Source of the DNA: a virus
Length of the DNA: 46,880 nucleotides
IMG/VR virus record: IMGVR_UViG_3300018890_000005
Coordinates: 1 to 46,880 of that record
Direction: 5' to 3' (one strand)
Position numbers and translations under genes: made by a program. This document shows, piece after piece, positions 8,171-16,331 of this stretch. The first letter of the stretch is position 1, and every line of letters begins with the position of its first letter. Below the pieces are notes generated by a model that worked only from the letters and a program-made list of their open reading frames with translations, searched no databases and was not told the origin of the DNA.

Positions 8171-9348
8171 TAGCCCACCCTCAGGACGCGCATTCGGTTG
8201 ACGGTGAGAGCATCTGTCGGGGTCGCGTCATTCGTGCTGGCGAAAGAAAAGCCGACCAGCATGTCCGCACGGCAGTAGGCGCCAAGTGTGGCGATCGTGT
8301 ATTGCAGAATGCCAATGGACTCGAGCATCGGGAAGCCACTGGCGTAGGTGCCGATGCTCTGCATCGCGCGACCCCATGGATCGATCACGATGCTCATACA
8401 ATTCTCTGTGCCCGCGTTGACGGTCGCCTGCGTCGTCGACCCGTTCATGATCATGTTTTGCATAACGCCCGCCAGGTTTCGGCGCCCCACGCCAATGAGA
8501 CGCGACGACGACCCCGTCGGAGTGCCGGCCGCCGAACGCACGTGAAACTGCCAACGCGCGGAACTCTCGAGCACACTCGTCGTGAAGTAAAACTCGAATG
8601 CGTAGGTGCCCCGTGGGTCCCACCCCGGAATCAGTGTGCCGGCCGCGATCTCGAACACGGGCGACGTCTGCGTGCCCGCGGTCATTTCGTAAGACCCCGT
8701 CGACGTCCCGTGCACCCACTGAAATCCAGTGCCGTTGGTAATCGCGAACGTCCCCGCCAGCGTCGCATTGCTGACGGTCCACCCGCGCCCATCCACCGTC
8801 CGCGTACCATTCGTCAGCGCCAATGTCGGCTGCGCTGAGAAGTCCACGTCATACAACACACGGTTGACCGCGGAGATCGACACCGAATGCACATGGTCCG
8901 ACCGCGCGGCCGTCGTGGCCACACCAGCGGAGAGCGAGTCCCCCACCGGCACGGGAGTGCCAAACGAGGCGGCGTGGACGTGGTCGGAACGAGCGATTGT
9001 CGTCGCCACGCCAGCGCTGTTCGCCGCCCCTACCGAGACCGGCACGCCAAACGAGGGCGAGTAGCCCGGCGTCGCCTCGAGTGCATCGACACGGGTGTCG
9101 AGGGCAGCGACATCCGCCGCTAGCGTCCCCCCGCTCTCCAGCGTCGCAATGCGTTCCTCGAGGCCGACGACCAACTCCTGGGCCGCCAGCATGAAGTCGT
9201 CGACGAGATTCACCCACCGCGCGCCCACACGCCATCGGTGGTCGAGCACCGGTTCCTCGTCGACCTTGGTGGGTCCTAGAACGTCCGCGAATGCGGCCAG
9301 GAATGCCGCCGGGTCGACGAGCAGATTGAGTGGCGTGTCAGTGCTCAT
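8170..9348 (-). CDS. Tail fibre protein with DHVH collar repeats
   Basis: This 392-residue protein has a conserved tail-attachment N-terminus with a short helical coiled-coil segment (LEERIATLESGG, then ALDTRVDALEAT, about 72-105). Two near-copies of a repeat follow, containing FGVPVSVGAANSAGVAT/FGTPVPVGDSLSAGVAT and RSDHVH (about 109-167). Such SDHVH repeats are common in phage fibre shafts, where the His may bind metal; that is family knowledge. The C-terminal two thirds are beta-rich with TYAFEFYFTT, resembling concanavalin-like carbohydrate-binding heads. It overlaps baseplate J by four bases (9348-9345) and precedes the spike, so the virion probably has at least two receptor-binding proteins. 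Confidence 0.8.
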   Translation of the reverse strand: MSTDTPLNLLVDPAAFLAAFADVLGPTKVDEEPVLDHRWRVGARWVNLVDDFMLAAQELVVGLEERIATLESGGTLAADVAALDTRVDALEATPGYSPSFGVPVSVGAANSAGVATTIARSDHVHAASFGTPVPVGDSLSAGVATTAARSDHVHSVSISAVNRVLYDVDFSAQPTLALTNGTRTVDGRGWTVSNATLAGTFAITNGTGFQWVHGTSTGSYEMTAGTQTSPVFEIAAGTLIPGWDPRGTYAFEFYFTTSVLESSARWQFHVRSAAGTPTGSSSRLIGVGRRNLAGVMQNMIMNGSTTQATVNAGTENCMSIVIDPWGRAMQSIGTYASGFPMLESIGILQYTIATLGAYCRADMLVGFSFASTNDATPTDALTVNRMRVLRVG

Positions 9349-10799
9349 GTCGTCACCGTCACCCGGCTAGAGTCGACCCGCAGAATCGTCCGGTAATTGA
9401 CGGCGATGTCCGAGGCAAGCAGCGTCGGCGTATCCCCAGGCGCAGGGGTCGTGTCCGCGGTGATCGTCGCCCCCGCCACCCCCGGAGCCGCCGTGTTAAT
9501 CGGGTACCCCAGCGCGAACCGTCGGAAGTCAGTCCCCATCTTGAGCTCACCAGCCCCACCCTCCCCGAGGTAGGCCACGATGGCCGCCTGGATGGCACCG
9601 AGTGGGTCGCCCACCGTCGGCCATCCCTCGCCTGGGGTGATCACGACATTGAGGTGCAAGTAGAGCTCTGTCGGCCTCGAGAAAAGGACGGTGTGTAGGC
9701 CCCCCGCAGAGTCCGTTACAGCCACTGACGTGTTGCCAAAGTAGGCGTCGCCTGCCGCCACTGTCTGAAACAGCAGATTCGCGATCGTCGCGTCCTCGCC
9801 CCCGAGCACGATGGCCTCCACGCTGTGAGGGTCAAGCCCGTTCGCGTCGATGTCGTCGGTCCTGTTGGACAGCACGATGGCCTGCTCCACGCCGGGAGCC
9901 TGGGCAGGGTCGAGCAGGCGGGAGCGGATCGCCTCGACGCTCGCATTGCCCCCGCTGTTGAGGCTGCGGAAGTGCCGGGCCCGCAGCTCGCTGGCGGTCT
10001 CCTGCAGGCGCCCCAAGTCCGCATCTACGTACGTCGTCACCCCCTCGATGCCGGTCAGCGGGGTTCCGACTGTGTTGAGCGTGCCGGCCAGAGCAATCGT
10101 CGGCCCCTCCACCGTGGCCGTCGATGCGACCTGGGCCGCCCGGTAGGCCGTCATCCCGCCAGCCGTCACCGTCACCGTCGGCCCTGCCACCACGACCAGC
10201 AGCGCCCGCCCATCCGCATCCGCGCCCGCCTCGTAAGCCTCGATGCCGCCTGCTGTCAGGGCCACAGCCAGCGCCGCCACGATTGCCGGGCCGCTCGCCG
10301 GGGACCCGCTGGTGATCGGGTACTGCACCCCGTTCACCGTCAGCCTGTACAGGGTGAGGTTGGCCACCGTGTCCACCCGCGCAACCCATGTCGCGGTGCC
10401 GGTCGTGACCGCCGTGTCGGTCGCAAAGCGGACGTCCGGGCTGCTCGTCGTGGCGATGCTGCCCTCCGGGATGCTCGTCGCGTCGGCCCCATACCACACC
10501 AGGTTCGCCGTCGACCGCGTGGCGGGCAGGTAGGACTTGCCAAAGGGGTCGAGGAGCATCGCTAGGCTTGCGCCCGTGGCAGTCCGCACGTGGCTCTGCA
10601 GGTAGAGCTGCGCGACACCCTCCCAATGCAGCGTCATCAGCAGCGACAGGACGTCGATGATGAGCCCGTCGGGGGAGTCGCTCGAGGTCTGCGCATTGGC
10701 GCCGAACTTGGCACGCCACAAATCGACGACCCGCGCTCGCACGTCGGGGAGCAGGCGGGGGGTTTCGAGACCGGCATCGGTGAGGGCGAAAGTGGGCAC
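9345..10799 (-). CDS. Baseplate J-like wedge protein
   Basis: This 484-residue protein shows the baseplate J layout: N-terminal PRLLPDVRARVVDLWRAKFG, then DSPDGLIIDVLSLLM, YLQSHVRTATGASLAMLLDPFG, and near the middle ELRARHFRSLNSGGNASVEAIRSRL, the hallmark strand-helix region of the family. It would build the wedge ring that triggers sheath contraction. Residues about 147-222 (YRLTVNGVQYPITSG through VTAGG) form an inserted small beta domain also seen in the sheath and cement proteins here. The C-terminal part is typical (VAYLGEGGAGELKMGTDFRR). It follows the gp25-like gene by one base. Confidence 0.92.
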   Translation of the reverse strand: MPTFALTDAGLETPRLLPDVRARVVDLWRAKFGANAQTSSDSPDGLIIDVLSLLMTLHWEGVAQLYLQSHVRTATGASLAMLLDPFGKSYLPATRSTANLVWYGADATSIPEGSIATTSSPDVRFATDTAVTTGTATWVARVDTVANLTLYRLTVNGVQYPITSGSPASGPAIVAALAVALTAGGIEAYEAGADADGRALLVVVAGPTVTVTAGGMTAYRAAQVASTATVEGPTIALAGTLNTVGTPLTGIEGVTTYVDADLGRLQETASELRARHFRSLNSGGNASVEAIRSRLLDPAQAPGVEQAIVLSNRTDDIDANGLDPHSVEAIVLGGEDATIANLLFQTVAAGDAYFGNTSVAVTDSAGGLHTVLFSRPTELYLHLNVVITPGEGWPTVGDPLGAIQAAIVAYLGEGGAGELKMGTDFRRFALGYPINTAAPGVAGATITADTTPAPGDTPTLLASDIAVNYRTILRVDSSRVTVTT

Positions 10800-10800
10800 G

Positions 10801-11202
10801 TCAGCCTCCGTCGATCAGAGTTGGCATGGTAAGTGACACGACGTCGTGCGTGGGGATGCGGCGGCGACCATCCTCTGCAGACGTGGCGCCCGACCATCGA
10901 CACGTGGCGTTGCGCAGTGCATTCGGGGCCGACACCTCGATGCTGGTCACGGACACGACACCAGGGGTGCCCAGGATGCGCTCGGTGAGGTGACGCTCAG
11001 AGAGCTGTGGAAGGGTTCCCTTCTCGAAGAGCATCCCCAGCCAGCGCGTGAAATTGCGCGCATCGAGAAACAGCTCGCCCTCAAAGATTCCCAGGCGCAG
11101 TTGCGCGTGCTGCCGATACTCCTGCGGCCCCGATACACGCACGAAGGTGTCGCCCTCTCGGACGAGGTCGCGGGTGACTGGGTCAATGCGCAGCTGCGTC
11201 AT
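10801..11202 (-). CDS. gp25/W-like baseplate wedge protein
   Basis: This 133-residue protein has the order expected for the gp25-like/DUF2634 wedge family: IDPVTRDLVREGDTF, a central QHAQLRLGIFEGELFLDARNF pattern, KGTLPQLSERHLTERI and a GVVSVTSIEV strand. It would link the tube and sheath base to the wedge and start sheath assembly. It sits directly before baseplate J and after the spike gene with two-base gaps, the classic order in contractile tails. Length is normal. Alternatives are unlikely given its place. Confidence 0.82.
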   Translation of the reverse strand: MTQLRIDPVTRDLVREGDTFVRVSGPQEYRQHAQLRLGIFEGELFLDARNFTRWLGMLFEKGTLPQLSERHLTERILGTPGVVSVTSIEVSAPNALRNATCRWSGATSAEDGRRRIPTHDVVSLTMPTLIDGG

Positions 11203-11204
11203 AG

Positions 11205-11843
11205 CTACTCCGTGAGGACGACGTTGGACACCGATAGAGTCCGCAGGAGGGGGAGCAAGGTGAGGATGATCGCGTTGAGAGCAGCCGCCGCGGCGGTGCC
11301 CGAGGGGTCTGCGGGCACGGGTGTGAGCGCGGTCCCCAGAGGCGGAATGGCAAGCGCTGCAAGGGCGTCGATCGCCGCAGTGAGGGCGGCTGCTGCCGCA
11401 GGCGTGCCTGCCACGTTGCCCAGAACCGCCCCTGGTCCACCGATGCGGATGGTCCCCGGCAAGGTGCCAGGCGGCGTGCGAAACGAGACGGGGACCGCCA
11501 CGACGTCGCTCAGGTCGTGCATGCGCTCGCTCGCCGCGTCGAATGGGGCGCCGGTCGCAAAGTAGGGGGAGTGGTCGCGGTCGAGGGCGACGAGCAGGAC
11601 GTCATCCCCCGGCATGAGGGTCCCGCGGATTGCCAGTTGCCCTCCGATGCCCGGCCACAGCACAGGCACGCCTGGGATGGGCGGCTGCAGGATGGGCAGG
11701 CCCCGACGGTCTCTCGGGCGGCGCAGCAGCTGCACCGTGGCACGCCCGGTGGCATCGACGTACGACACGACCCGGCCAATCCGCCCGGTCACGATGCGCA
11801 TCTGCAGCGAGCACAGTGCGACGTCGATGTCCCGCACGTTCAT
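11205..11843 (-). CDS. Gp138-like baseplate spike protein
   Basis: I take the ATG at 11843, which overlaps the upstream amidase stop (ATGA), giving 212 residues rather than a longer reading that would run far into the amidase gene. The N-terminal half (IVTGRIGRVVSYVDATG, then ATVQLLRRP and PIPGVPVLWPG) matches the OB-fold-like beta domain of Gp138-type puncturing spikes. GDDVLLVALDRDHSPYFATG is the usual following strand-loop. The C-terminal third is Ala/Leu-rich and helical, where a needle or Gly-rich tip might be expected. It would cap the tube and pierce the outer membrane, next to the tail amidase. Confidence 0.78.
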   Translation of the reverse strand: MNVRDIDVALCSLQMRIVTGRIGRVVSYVDATGRATVQLLRRPRDRRGLPILQPPIPGVPVLWPGIGGQLAIRGTLMPGDDVLLVALDRDHSPYFATGAPFDAASERMHDLSDVVAVPVSFRTPPGTLPGTIRIGGPGAVLGNVAGTPAAAAALTAAIDALAALAIPPLGTALTPVPADPSGTAAAAALNAIILTLLPLLRTLSVSNVVLTE

Positions 11844-12688
11844 GCGACGCGGCCGTCCATCCGGATTGTCGACCCGTCGAGGAAATGACGGCAGCGTGGC
11901 CAGTAAGGCCCGTGCCAGGAGTCGGGAACCGGAGCCCCGCCCAGCGTCCACCCAGGGCCGGGCACCCGCAGGCCCAGCTCAGCGCCGGCACGCTCGCCGA
12001 CGAGCGACCATATGCGCGAGCCGGGGTCGATGGTCCGGTTGGGCCTGCCATGCTTGTCCCGGCCGCTCACGATGTGCGGAGCGATGCCGTAGAGCTCCAC
12101 CCCGAGGGCGTCGAGCCCCTCCTGCACCGAGCACACCCAGCGCCAGGCGGCCTCGATCTGCGCGTCGGTCGCGCGCCCCTTGCCGAATAGGTCCGGGCGG
12201 TACCAGTTGCCCCGCCCGTCGACACCCTCGGCATTGGTGACCACCTCGAGGTTGATCGCATGCCACGGCGCCCGATCGAACCGATTGGCGGCAACCAGGC
12301 GGGTCGTCCACGGGTGCAGGTGCACCGTCGCCGCATCTGCCCGGATGACGTCGTGCGCCGTGATGAGGGCATGGCGGGTATTCGAGGGGCGCCACGTGAA
12401 CCCCGTCTGATGCAGCACCGCGACCACCCTGCGCTTGCGCAGGTCGACCGGCGGGTAGCGGCGGCGCTTGTTGTGGCCGTTCTCGTATTCGGCCCGGCTA
12501 GCCTCTGCCATGAGGTCGACCGTGGTCGTGACTGCCTGCGGGTCGAGCACGGACAGGACAGCCACCTGCTCCGCCTCGCGGGTCTCGTGTACCGCCGTGG
12601 CGTCCCCAGGGGTGGCGCGGATCGGGGTGCCGTCACGGGCGATGCCCATGGCGGCGAGGAGCTTATCGAGCAGTCCCATCGGTCCCAT
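11840..12688 (-). CDS. Tail-associated N-acetylmuramoyl-L-alanine amidase-like lysin
   Basis: This 282-residue protein has about 80 N-terminal residues of unknown role, with a conserved YENGHNKRRRYPPVDLRKR segment, followed by an Amidase_2/PGRP-like domain: VVAVLHQTGF (first zinc His), an HLHPW segment, AANRFDRAPWHAINLEVV, IAPHIVSGRDKHG (second His) and RTIDPGSRIW (third ligand Asp). This order of His...His...DPG is that of zinc amidases cutting the MurNAc-L-Ala bond. Encoded between hub and spike proteins, it is probably carried in the virion to open peptidoglycan during DNA entry. It could also serve in lysis, since no other muralytic enzyme is obvious. Starts at 12688 or 12679 are both possible. 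Confidence 0.78.
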   Translation of the reverse strand: MGPMGLLDKLLAAMGIARDGTPIRATPGDATAVHETREAEQVAVLSVLDPQAVTTTVDLMAEASRAEYENGHNKRRRYPPVDLRKRRVVAVLHQTGFTWRPSNTRHALITAHDVIRADAATVHLHPWTTRLVAANRFDRAPWHAINLEVVTNAEGVDGRGNWYRPDLFGKGRATDAQIEAAWRWVCSVQEGLDALGVELYGIAPHIVSGRDKHGRPNRTIDPGSRIWSLVGERAGAELGLRVPGPGWTLGGAPVPDSWHGPYWPRCRHFLDGSTIRMDGRVA

Positions 12689-12690
12689 CG

Positions 12691-13662
12691 TCAGACTCCC
12701 AATCCCCGAAGCTCCACCTCGGTCACGAATTGTCCGCCCCTATTATCGCCGGTGTGCGTGATTCGCTCGACGCGGTAGGACCCGGATAGCTCGCTCTGCC
12801 CACCAGCGATCGTCATCCGCTGGCCCGGCCGCAGGGTCGGCCAAAGCCTCATGCGGATACGCGCCCCACCGCCCTCGGTCCGCTGTGGCTGCTCCAGTAG
12901 GGCCGCTGCCCCGGCAATCGGCTCCACGGACACGATGACGACCGGCAGCGGTAGCGTCGACACCGAGGGGGCGAGGCCCAGCTCCGCCTGTATGCCAGGC
13001 AGCTCGAGCAGGACCAGCACCCCGTCGTCGACCCACCACTCCAGCGGCAGCGAGGCGAGCAGGCTGTCGAGTGCATCTCGGGCGCGGCCGAAGCAGACCA
13101 GCGGCCCTTGCAGGGTGTACGAGGCGAGCCCCGAGGGAATGGCCCCTGGTGCCAGTGCAACCCCGAGGACCTTGCACAGGTACTGCAGGACGGACAGCGC
13201 TGGAGTGCCGGGAGCGAACGTGCGATTGGCCGTCGCCTGAGATAGGGCCCACGCGTGCTCGCCTGCGCGGATCGTCGTCACCCAGTCGACCCGGTCGTGC
13301 CGATGCTCCACGCTCGCCCCGCCGCCCCGGAACACCTCTGCCACGGCCCCTGCGTAGCCGGCAAAGACCTGCACGAAGGCGGTGGAGGGCTCCCGCGCAT
13401 CGATGACCGCGCCAATGCCGACGTCATCGTCGACCGACTTGATCACACCGTCAGCACGCCGACGCTCAATCTGCCCGAGGTTGTAGATGCGAATCTCCGC
13501 CGTGTTGGGCTCATGCGTCAGCGATTTATTGACGGTGAATTGCACGCGCAACTCATTGCCCGGACCTGCCGAGTGAGCCTGCGGGTTCACCAAGATGCCG
13601 GGCCCGTCCATCGGGATGACATTGACGGCGATATGGCGGTCCCGCTGCAGCAACTCGACCAT
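12691..13662 (-). CDS. Baseplate hub protein (gp27/gpD-like)
   Basis: This 323-residue beta-rich protein shows features of phage hub proteins that sit between tube and spike: VQFTVNKSLTHEPNTAEI with RIYNLG, a VQVFAGY strand, TTIRAGEHAWALSQA, VLQYLCKVLGV, and C-terminal PGQRMTIAGG...GSYRVERITHTGDNRGG with VTEVELRG. The final GxYxVxxxxHxGDxxGxxFxTxxE pattern is a strong signature of this family. It would form a trimer at the tube end. It overlaps the plug gene by one base and precedes the amidase by two, keeping hub, lysin and spike together. Confidence 0.85.
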   Translation of the reverse strand: MVELLQRDRHIAVNVIPMDGPGILVNPQAHSAGPGNELRVQFTVNKSLTHEPNTAEIRIYNLGQIERRRADGVIKSVDDDVGIGAVIDAREPSTAFVQVFAGYAGAVAEVFRGGGASVEHRHDRVDWVTTIRAGEHAWALSQATANRTFAPGTPALSVLQYLCKVLGVALAPGAIPSGLASYTLQGPLVCFGRARDALDSLLASLPLEWWVDDGVLVLLELPGIQAELGLAPSVSTLPLPVVIVSVEPIAGAAALLEQPQRTEGGGARIRMRLWPTLRPGQRMTIAGGQSELSGSYRVERITHTGDNRGGQFVTEVELRGLGV

Positions 13663-14030
13663 CAGTGAATCTCCTCCGCCGTGCCAACTGCCGCAGCAAC
13701 GTCCGCGGCACTTCGATAGACGATCCTGATATCGCTGCGCAGGTCATCCTTGCCGGGGTCGCGATGCTTGCCGCTCGTGTCGACCACAAACAGCTGACCG
13801 GGGGGTAGCCTGGCGTCGTGGCGGAACGGCGCCCAGAGGTCGGTGCCCTCGACGAGCGCCAGACCCTGCACAATGGGTGCACCGTCCTGCGCATAGATGT
13901 CCATCACCCACAGCCTCGCCCGCGTGTTGAAGTTGAGTCGAATGCTAATGGTGACGTCGTCAAGCCGCTGACGAAAGCGCATCGCCATGCTGTCAGTTGC
14001 CGAGGGGGCGAGGAGTATCTGGTCCGCCAT
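13662..14030 (-). CDS. Baseplate plug-like protein (DUF6983 type)
   Basis: This 122-residue protein has an early strand pattern typical of small baseplate plug proteins: DVTISIRLNFNTRARLWVMDIYAQDG, with the later GTDLWAPF and PPGQLFVVDTSG. Such proteins lie between tape measure and hub genes and close the baseplate centre. Known DUF6983 members share the Y-N/F-N plus W-x-(L/M)-D-I centre. It follows the Dit-like gene after three bases and overlaps the hub gene by one base. Assignment rests on short motifs and position. Confidence 0.65.
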   Translation of the reverse strand: MADQILLAPSATDSMAMRFRQRLDDVTISIRLNFNTRARLWVMDIYAQDGAPIVQGLALVEGTDLWAPFRHDARLPPGQLFVVDTSGKHRDPGKDDLRSDIRIVYRSAADVAAAVGTAEEIH

Positions 14031-14033
14031 GGC

Positions 14034-14558
14034 CTATATCGTCCCTTGCACCCCGAGGTCGACCTCGGCAGCCGCCAGCTCGAATGCAGCATCGGCCACC
14101 TGCTGCGCGATATCGACGCTGCCAAACTCCATCTTGCGGCACTCGACCCGGATGATGAGTGAGCGGCCATCCTCAGGAGACCGCGAGGTCGACACGCGGC
14201 GCCCGAACATGTCGGTGTAGACGTCTAGTGTCGTGACGACGTCAAAGAGCTGCCGCGACTTGATCAGGTCGACGAATTTCCCCCAGGTGTGGACATGACG
14301 CGCCATCCTGGGCACCGACGATAGGGTCGGCAGGGGGTCCTCGGTGCAGGCCGATACCACCCCGGTGATCACGAGCGTGCGGGGCAGCAGCATGATGTGG
14401 TCGGCTACCAGGGCGCCCGAGGCCACGGGCTCCTCGGTGGCCTCCGCCTCGATCGAGTGCTCCTCGGCAAGGGAGACATCGAGCTCGATGGTGTCCGAGC
14501 TCGACAGCTTCCCGAACTGGGGTCTTTTACGCGTGAATATCTTGATCAAGTCGGGCAT
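14034..14558 (-). CDS. Dit-like phage tail protein
   Basis: This 174-residue protein starts with RKRPQFGKLSSSDTIELDVSL (split here), followed by EEHSIEAEATEEPVASGALVADHIM and LLPRTLVITGVVS, then HTWGKFVDLIKSRQLFDVVTTLDVYTDM. The order 'metal-like SIEAEATEHPVE(x)GA...DHV...P..l.i.G.vs', then a long linker and a 'L..l......i.v.T.l..Y..m.i' block, matches the N-terminal domain of Dit-like proteins in contractile phages. It likely binds the tape measure end to the hub. Spacing to neighbours is 3-9 bases. Confidence 0.8.
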   Translation of the reverse strand: MPDLIKIFTRKRPQFGKLSSSDTIELDVSLAEEHSIEAEATEEPVASGALVADHIMLLPRTLVITGVVSACTEDPLPTLSSVPRMARHVHTWGKFVDLIKSRQLFDVVTTLDVYTDMFGRRVSTSRSPEDGRSLIIRVECRKMEFGSVDIAQQVADAAFELAAAEVDLGVQGTI

Positions 14559-14567
14559 GGCAATTCT

Positions 14568-16331
14568 CTAAGGTCGGACTGCCTGCCGATAGTGGTCGTA
14601 GGCGGTGTTGTTGCGCTGCGTCATGGCGTCCGCTGCCGCCTCGCCAATGCGCTGACCCGCCGCGACATCGCTCTCCCCGCGACGCGCGGCGACGTTGACG
14701 TTAACCGTCGTGGGCGCGTTGAACGAGGCGTCGACGCGCACGAAGCTGGCACCCGCGACCGCCGTGGCACCCCCGCCGGCAGCCCCTTTGATGAGGCCCT
14801 CGATCTCGTCTTTTTTGCCCGACTTGGCGGGCTTGAGACCGCGCCCCACGGTGTCCGTGTCCTCGGAGAGTACGCCGTCGAGCAAGTCGTCCACGTCGTC
14901 CTCATCCACCTCGACCGATACCTTTTTCTTGCCCTTGCCCTTGCCCTTGCCCGGCTTCAGTTTTTTCGGCACGCGGCGCCCATAGCCCTGCCCGACGGTC
15001 GACTCGTACTTCATCACCAAGGCGGTCGTGACGGCCGCTGCATTCATGGCGGCGGCGAGCTGCTGCTGCCCCTTTGCTTGCTCGCGCAAGCGTCGCTCCT
15101 CGTTCGCTGGGTTGAGGAATGACGCATTGCCTCGCTTCGTGGTCGTCCCGCCATGCAGGCGGTCGGTGAGCTCGTCGATGCTCTCCCCCATGAAGGGGAG
15201 CTTGTTCCAGGCGTCCCGCAGGATATCGAGCACGCCCGTGTATTCGAGCACCATCTCAATCGCAGTGCCGATCGCCTGCGCCCCCTGCGTAAAGCCCGAG
15301 AACATGTCCGAGAGGGCTGTAGTGACGCCCTCCAATACGGGTTGCAGCGTCTCTCCGATCCCAGTCGCGAGCTCCTTGCCAGAGTCCCAGAGAAACCCGA
15401 TCTCCCGCCCGAGCTGCTTGGCTTCCTGGTAGCCCTCGACCAGCGTCGTGGCGAGCCACCCGACAGATTCGCCGATGGCGGTGATGATGGCAGGCAAGTC
15501 CTGCTCGATGAATTGGTCGTTCGCGGCGACCCAATCGCTGACGCCGCGCGCCATGTCGGTAAAGGCCGGGGCTAACTGAGCGCCCACGCGGACGCCCGCC
15601 GCCTTCGCCTGTAGGCCGACATCGGAGATCGCGTCATTGAGGGCCTCGGCTTGCTTGAGCGTGTCCCCGCTCATCACGAGCCCGAGCTCCTCAGCCTTTT
15701 CGCCGAGCCCGATAATCCCGTCGGACCCCTCCTTGAGCAAGGGCGCCATCTCGATGCCGGCGGACTTGCCGAATAGCTTGGCGGCCGTCGCCGCGCGCTC
15801 GGTGGGGTCCTCGATGCGCTGCAGTGCGTCCGCGAGCAGGCCGATCCTGCTCTCTGCGTTCATCCCCTCAAGGTCCTCGATCGCCACCCCAGCCATCTCG
15901 AGGCCATCCGCAAACGGCCCCTTGCCGGTCCGCGCAGCCTCCGTAAGGCCCGTGTTCATCTTGGTAATCGCGCCCGTCAAACTACCGACGTCGACACCCG
16001 AGCGACCTGCCGCAAACCTCAGCCTCTGGAGCTCCTCGCCCGTAACCGCCAGCTTCACGGCCGACTTGGCGACCTCGTCCCCATACGCCGCAAAGCCCTG
16101 CACCGCAGCCCCTGCAGCCCCCGCCAGTGCCGCGCCCACGCCCACGGCCACCGTGGCCATGCCACTCAGCACGCCGCCCACTTTGGACAGAGCGCCCGAC
16201 AGACCCCCGGCCTTTTTCTCGGTCTCCTCGAGCGACTTCCCAGTCTCGTCGATAGCCTTGTCGGCCTTGTCAAACGAGGCGTAGTCGGCGTCGATGCCCA
16301 GTTTCGCGAACAGTGACGCAACCTCGCTCAT
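14568..16331 (-). CDS. Tape measure protein
   Basis: This 587-residue protein sets tail length. Its N-terminus is helical with charged coiled-coil (DKADKAIDETGKSLEETEKK), a Gly/Ala-rich hydrophobic hairpin (about 45-80, VGGVLSGMATVAVGVGAALA) that may cross the membrane, and the conserved ELQRLRFAAGRSGVD / ALQRIEDPTERAATAAKLFGK block found in many tape measures. A basic low-complexity patch (KPGKGKGKGKKK, about 455-470) and a beta tail ending in TTVNVNVAARRGESD follow. At about 1.5 angstroms per residue it predicts a short tail near 85-90 nm. Its ATG overlaps the stop of the frameshifted chaperone (ATGA 16331-16328). Confidence 0.93.
   Translation of the reverse strand: MSEVASLFAKLGIDADYASFDKADKAIDETGKSLEETEKKAGGLSGALSKVGGVLSGMATVAVGVGAALAGAAGAAVQGFAAYGDEVAKSAVKLAVTGEELQRLRFAAGRSGVDVGSLTGAITKMNTGLTEAARTGKGPFADGLEMAGVAIEDLEGMNAESRIGLLADALQRIEDPTERAATAAKLFGKSAGIEMAPLLKEGSDGIIGLGEKAEELGLVMSGDTLKQAEALNDAISDVGLQAKAAGVRVGAQLAPAFTDMARGVSDWVAANDQFIEQDLPAIITAIGESVGWLATTLVEGYQEAKQLGREIGFLWDSGKELATGIGETLQPVLEGVTTALSDMFSGFTQGAQAIGTAIEMVLEYTGVLDILRDAWNKLPFMGESIDELTDRLHGGTTTKRGNASFLNPANEERRLREQAKGQQQLAAAMNAAAVTTALVMKYESTVGQGYGRRVPKKLKPGKGKGKGKKKVSVEVDEDDVDDLLDGVLSEDTDTVGRGLKPAKSGKKDEIEGLIKGAAGGGATAVAGASFVRVDASFNAPTTVNVNVAARRGESDVAAGQRIGEAAADAMTQRNNTAYDHYRQAVRP

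Noticed and set aside
9832-10719. Second minus-strand frame inside the baseplate J gene
   Set aside because: It is wholly inside the recognised gene, is low in hydrophobic residues and reads as a frame-shifted shadow.
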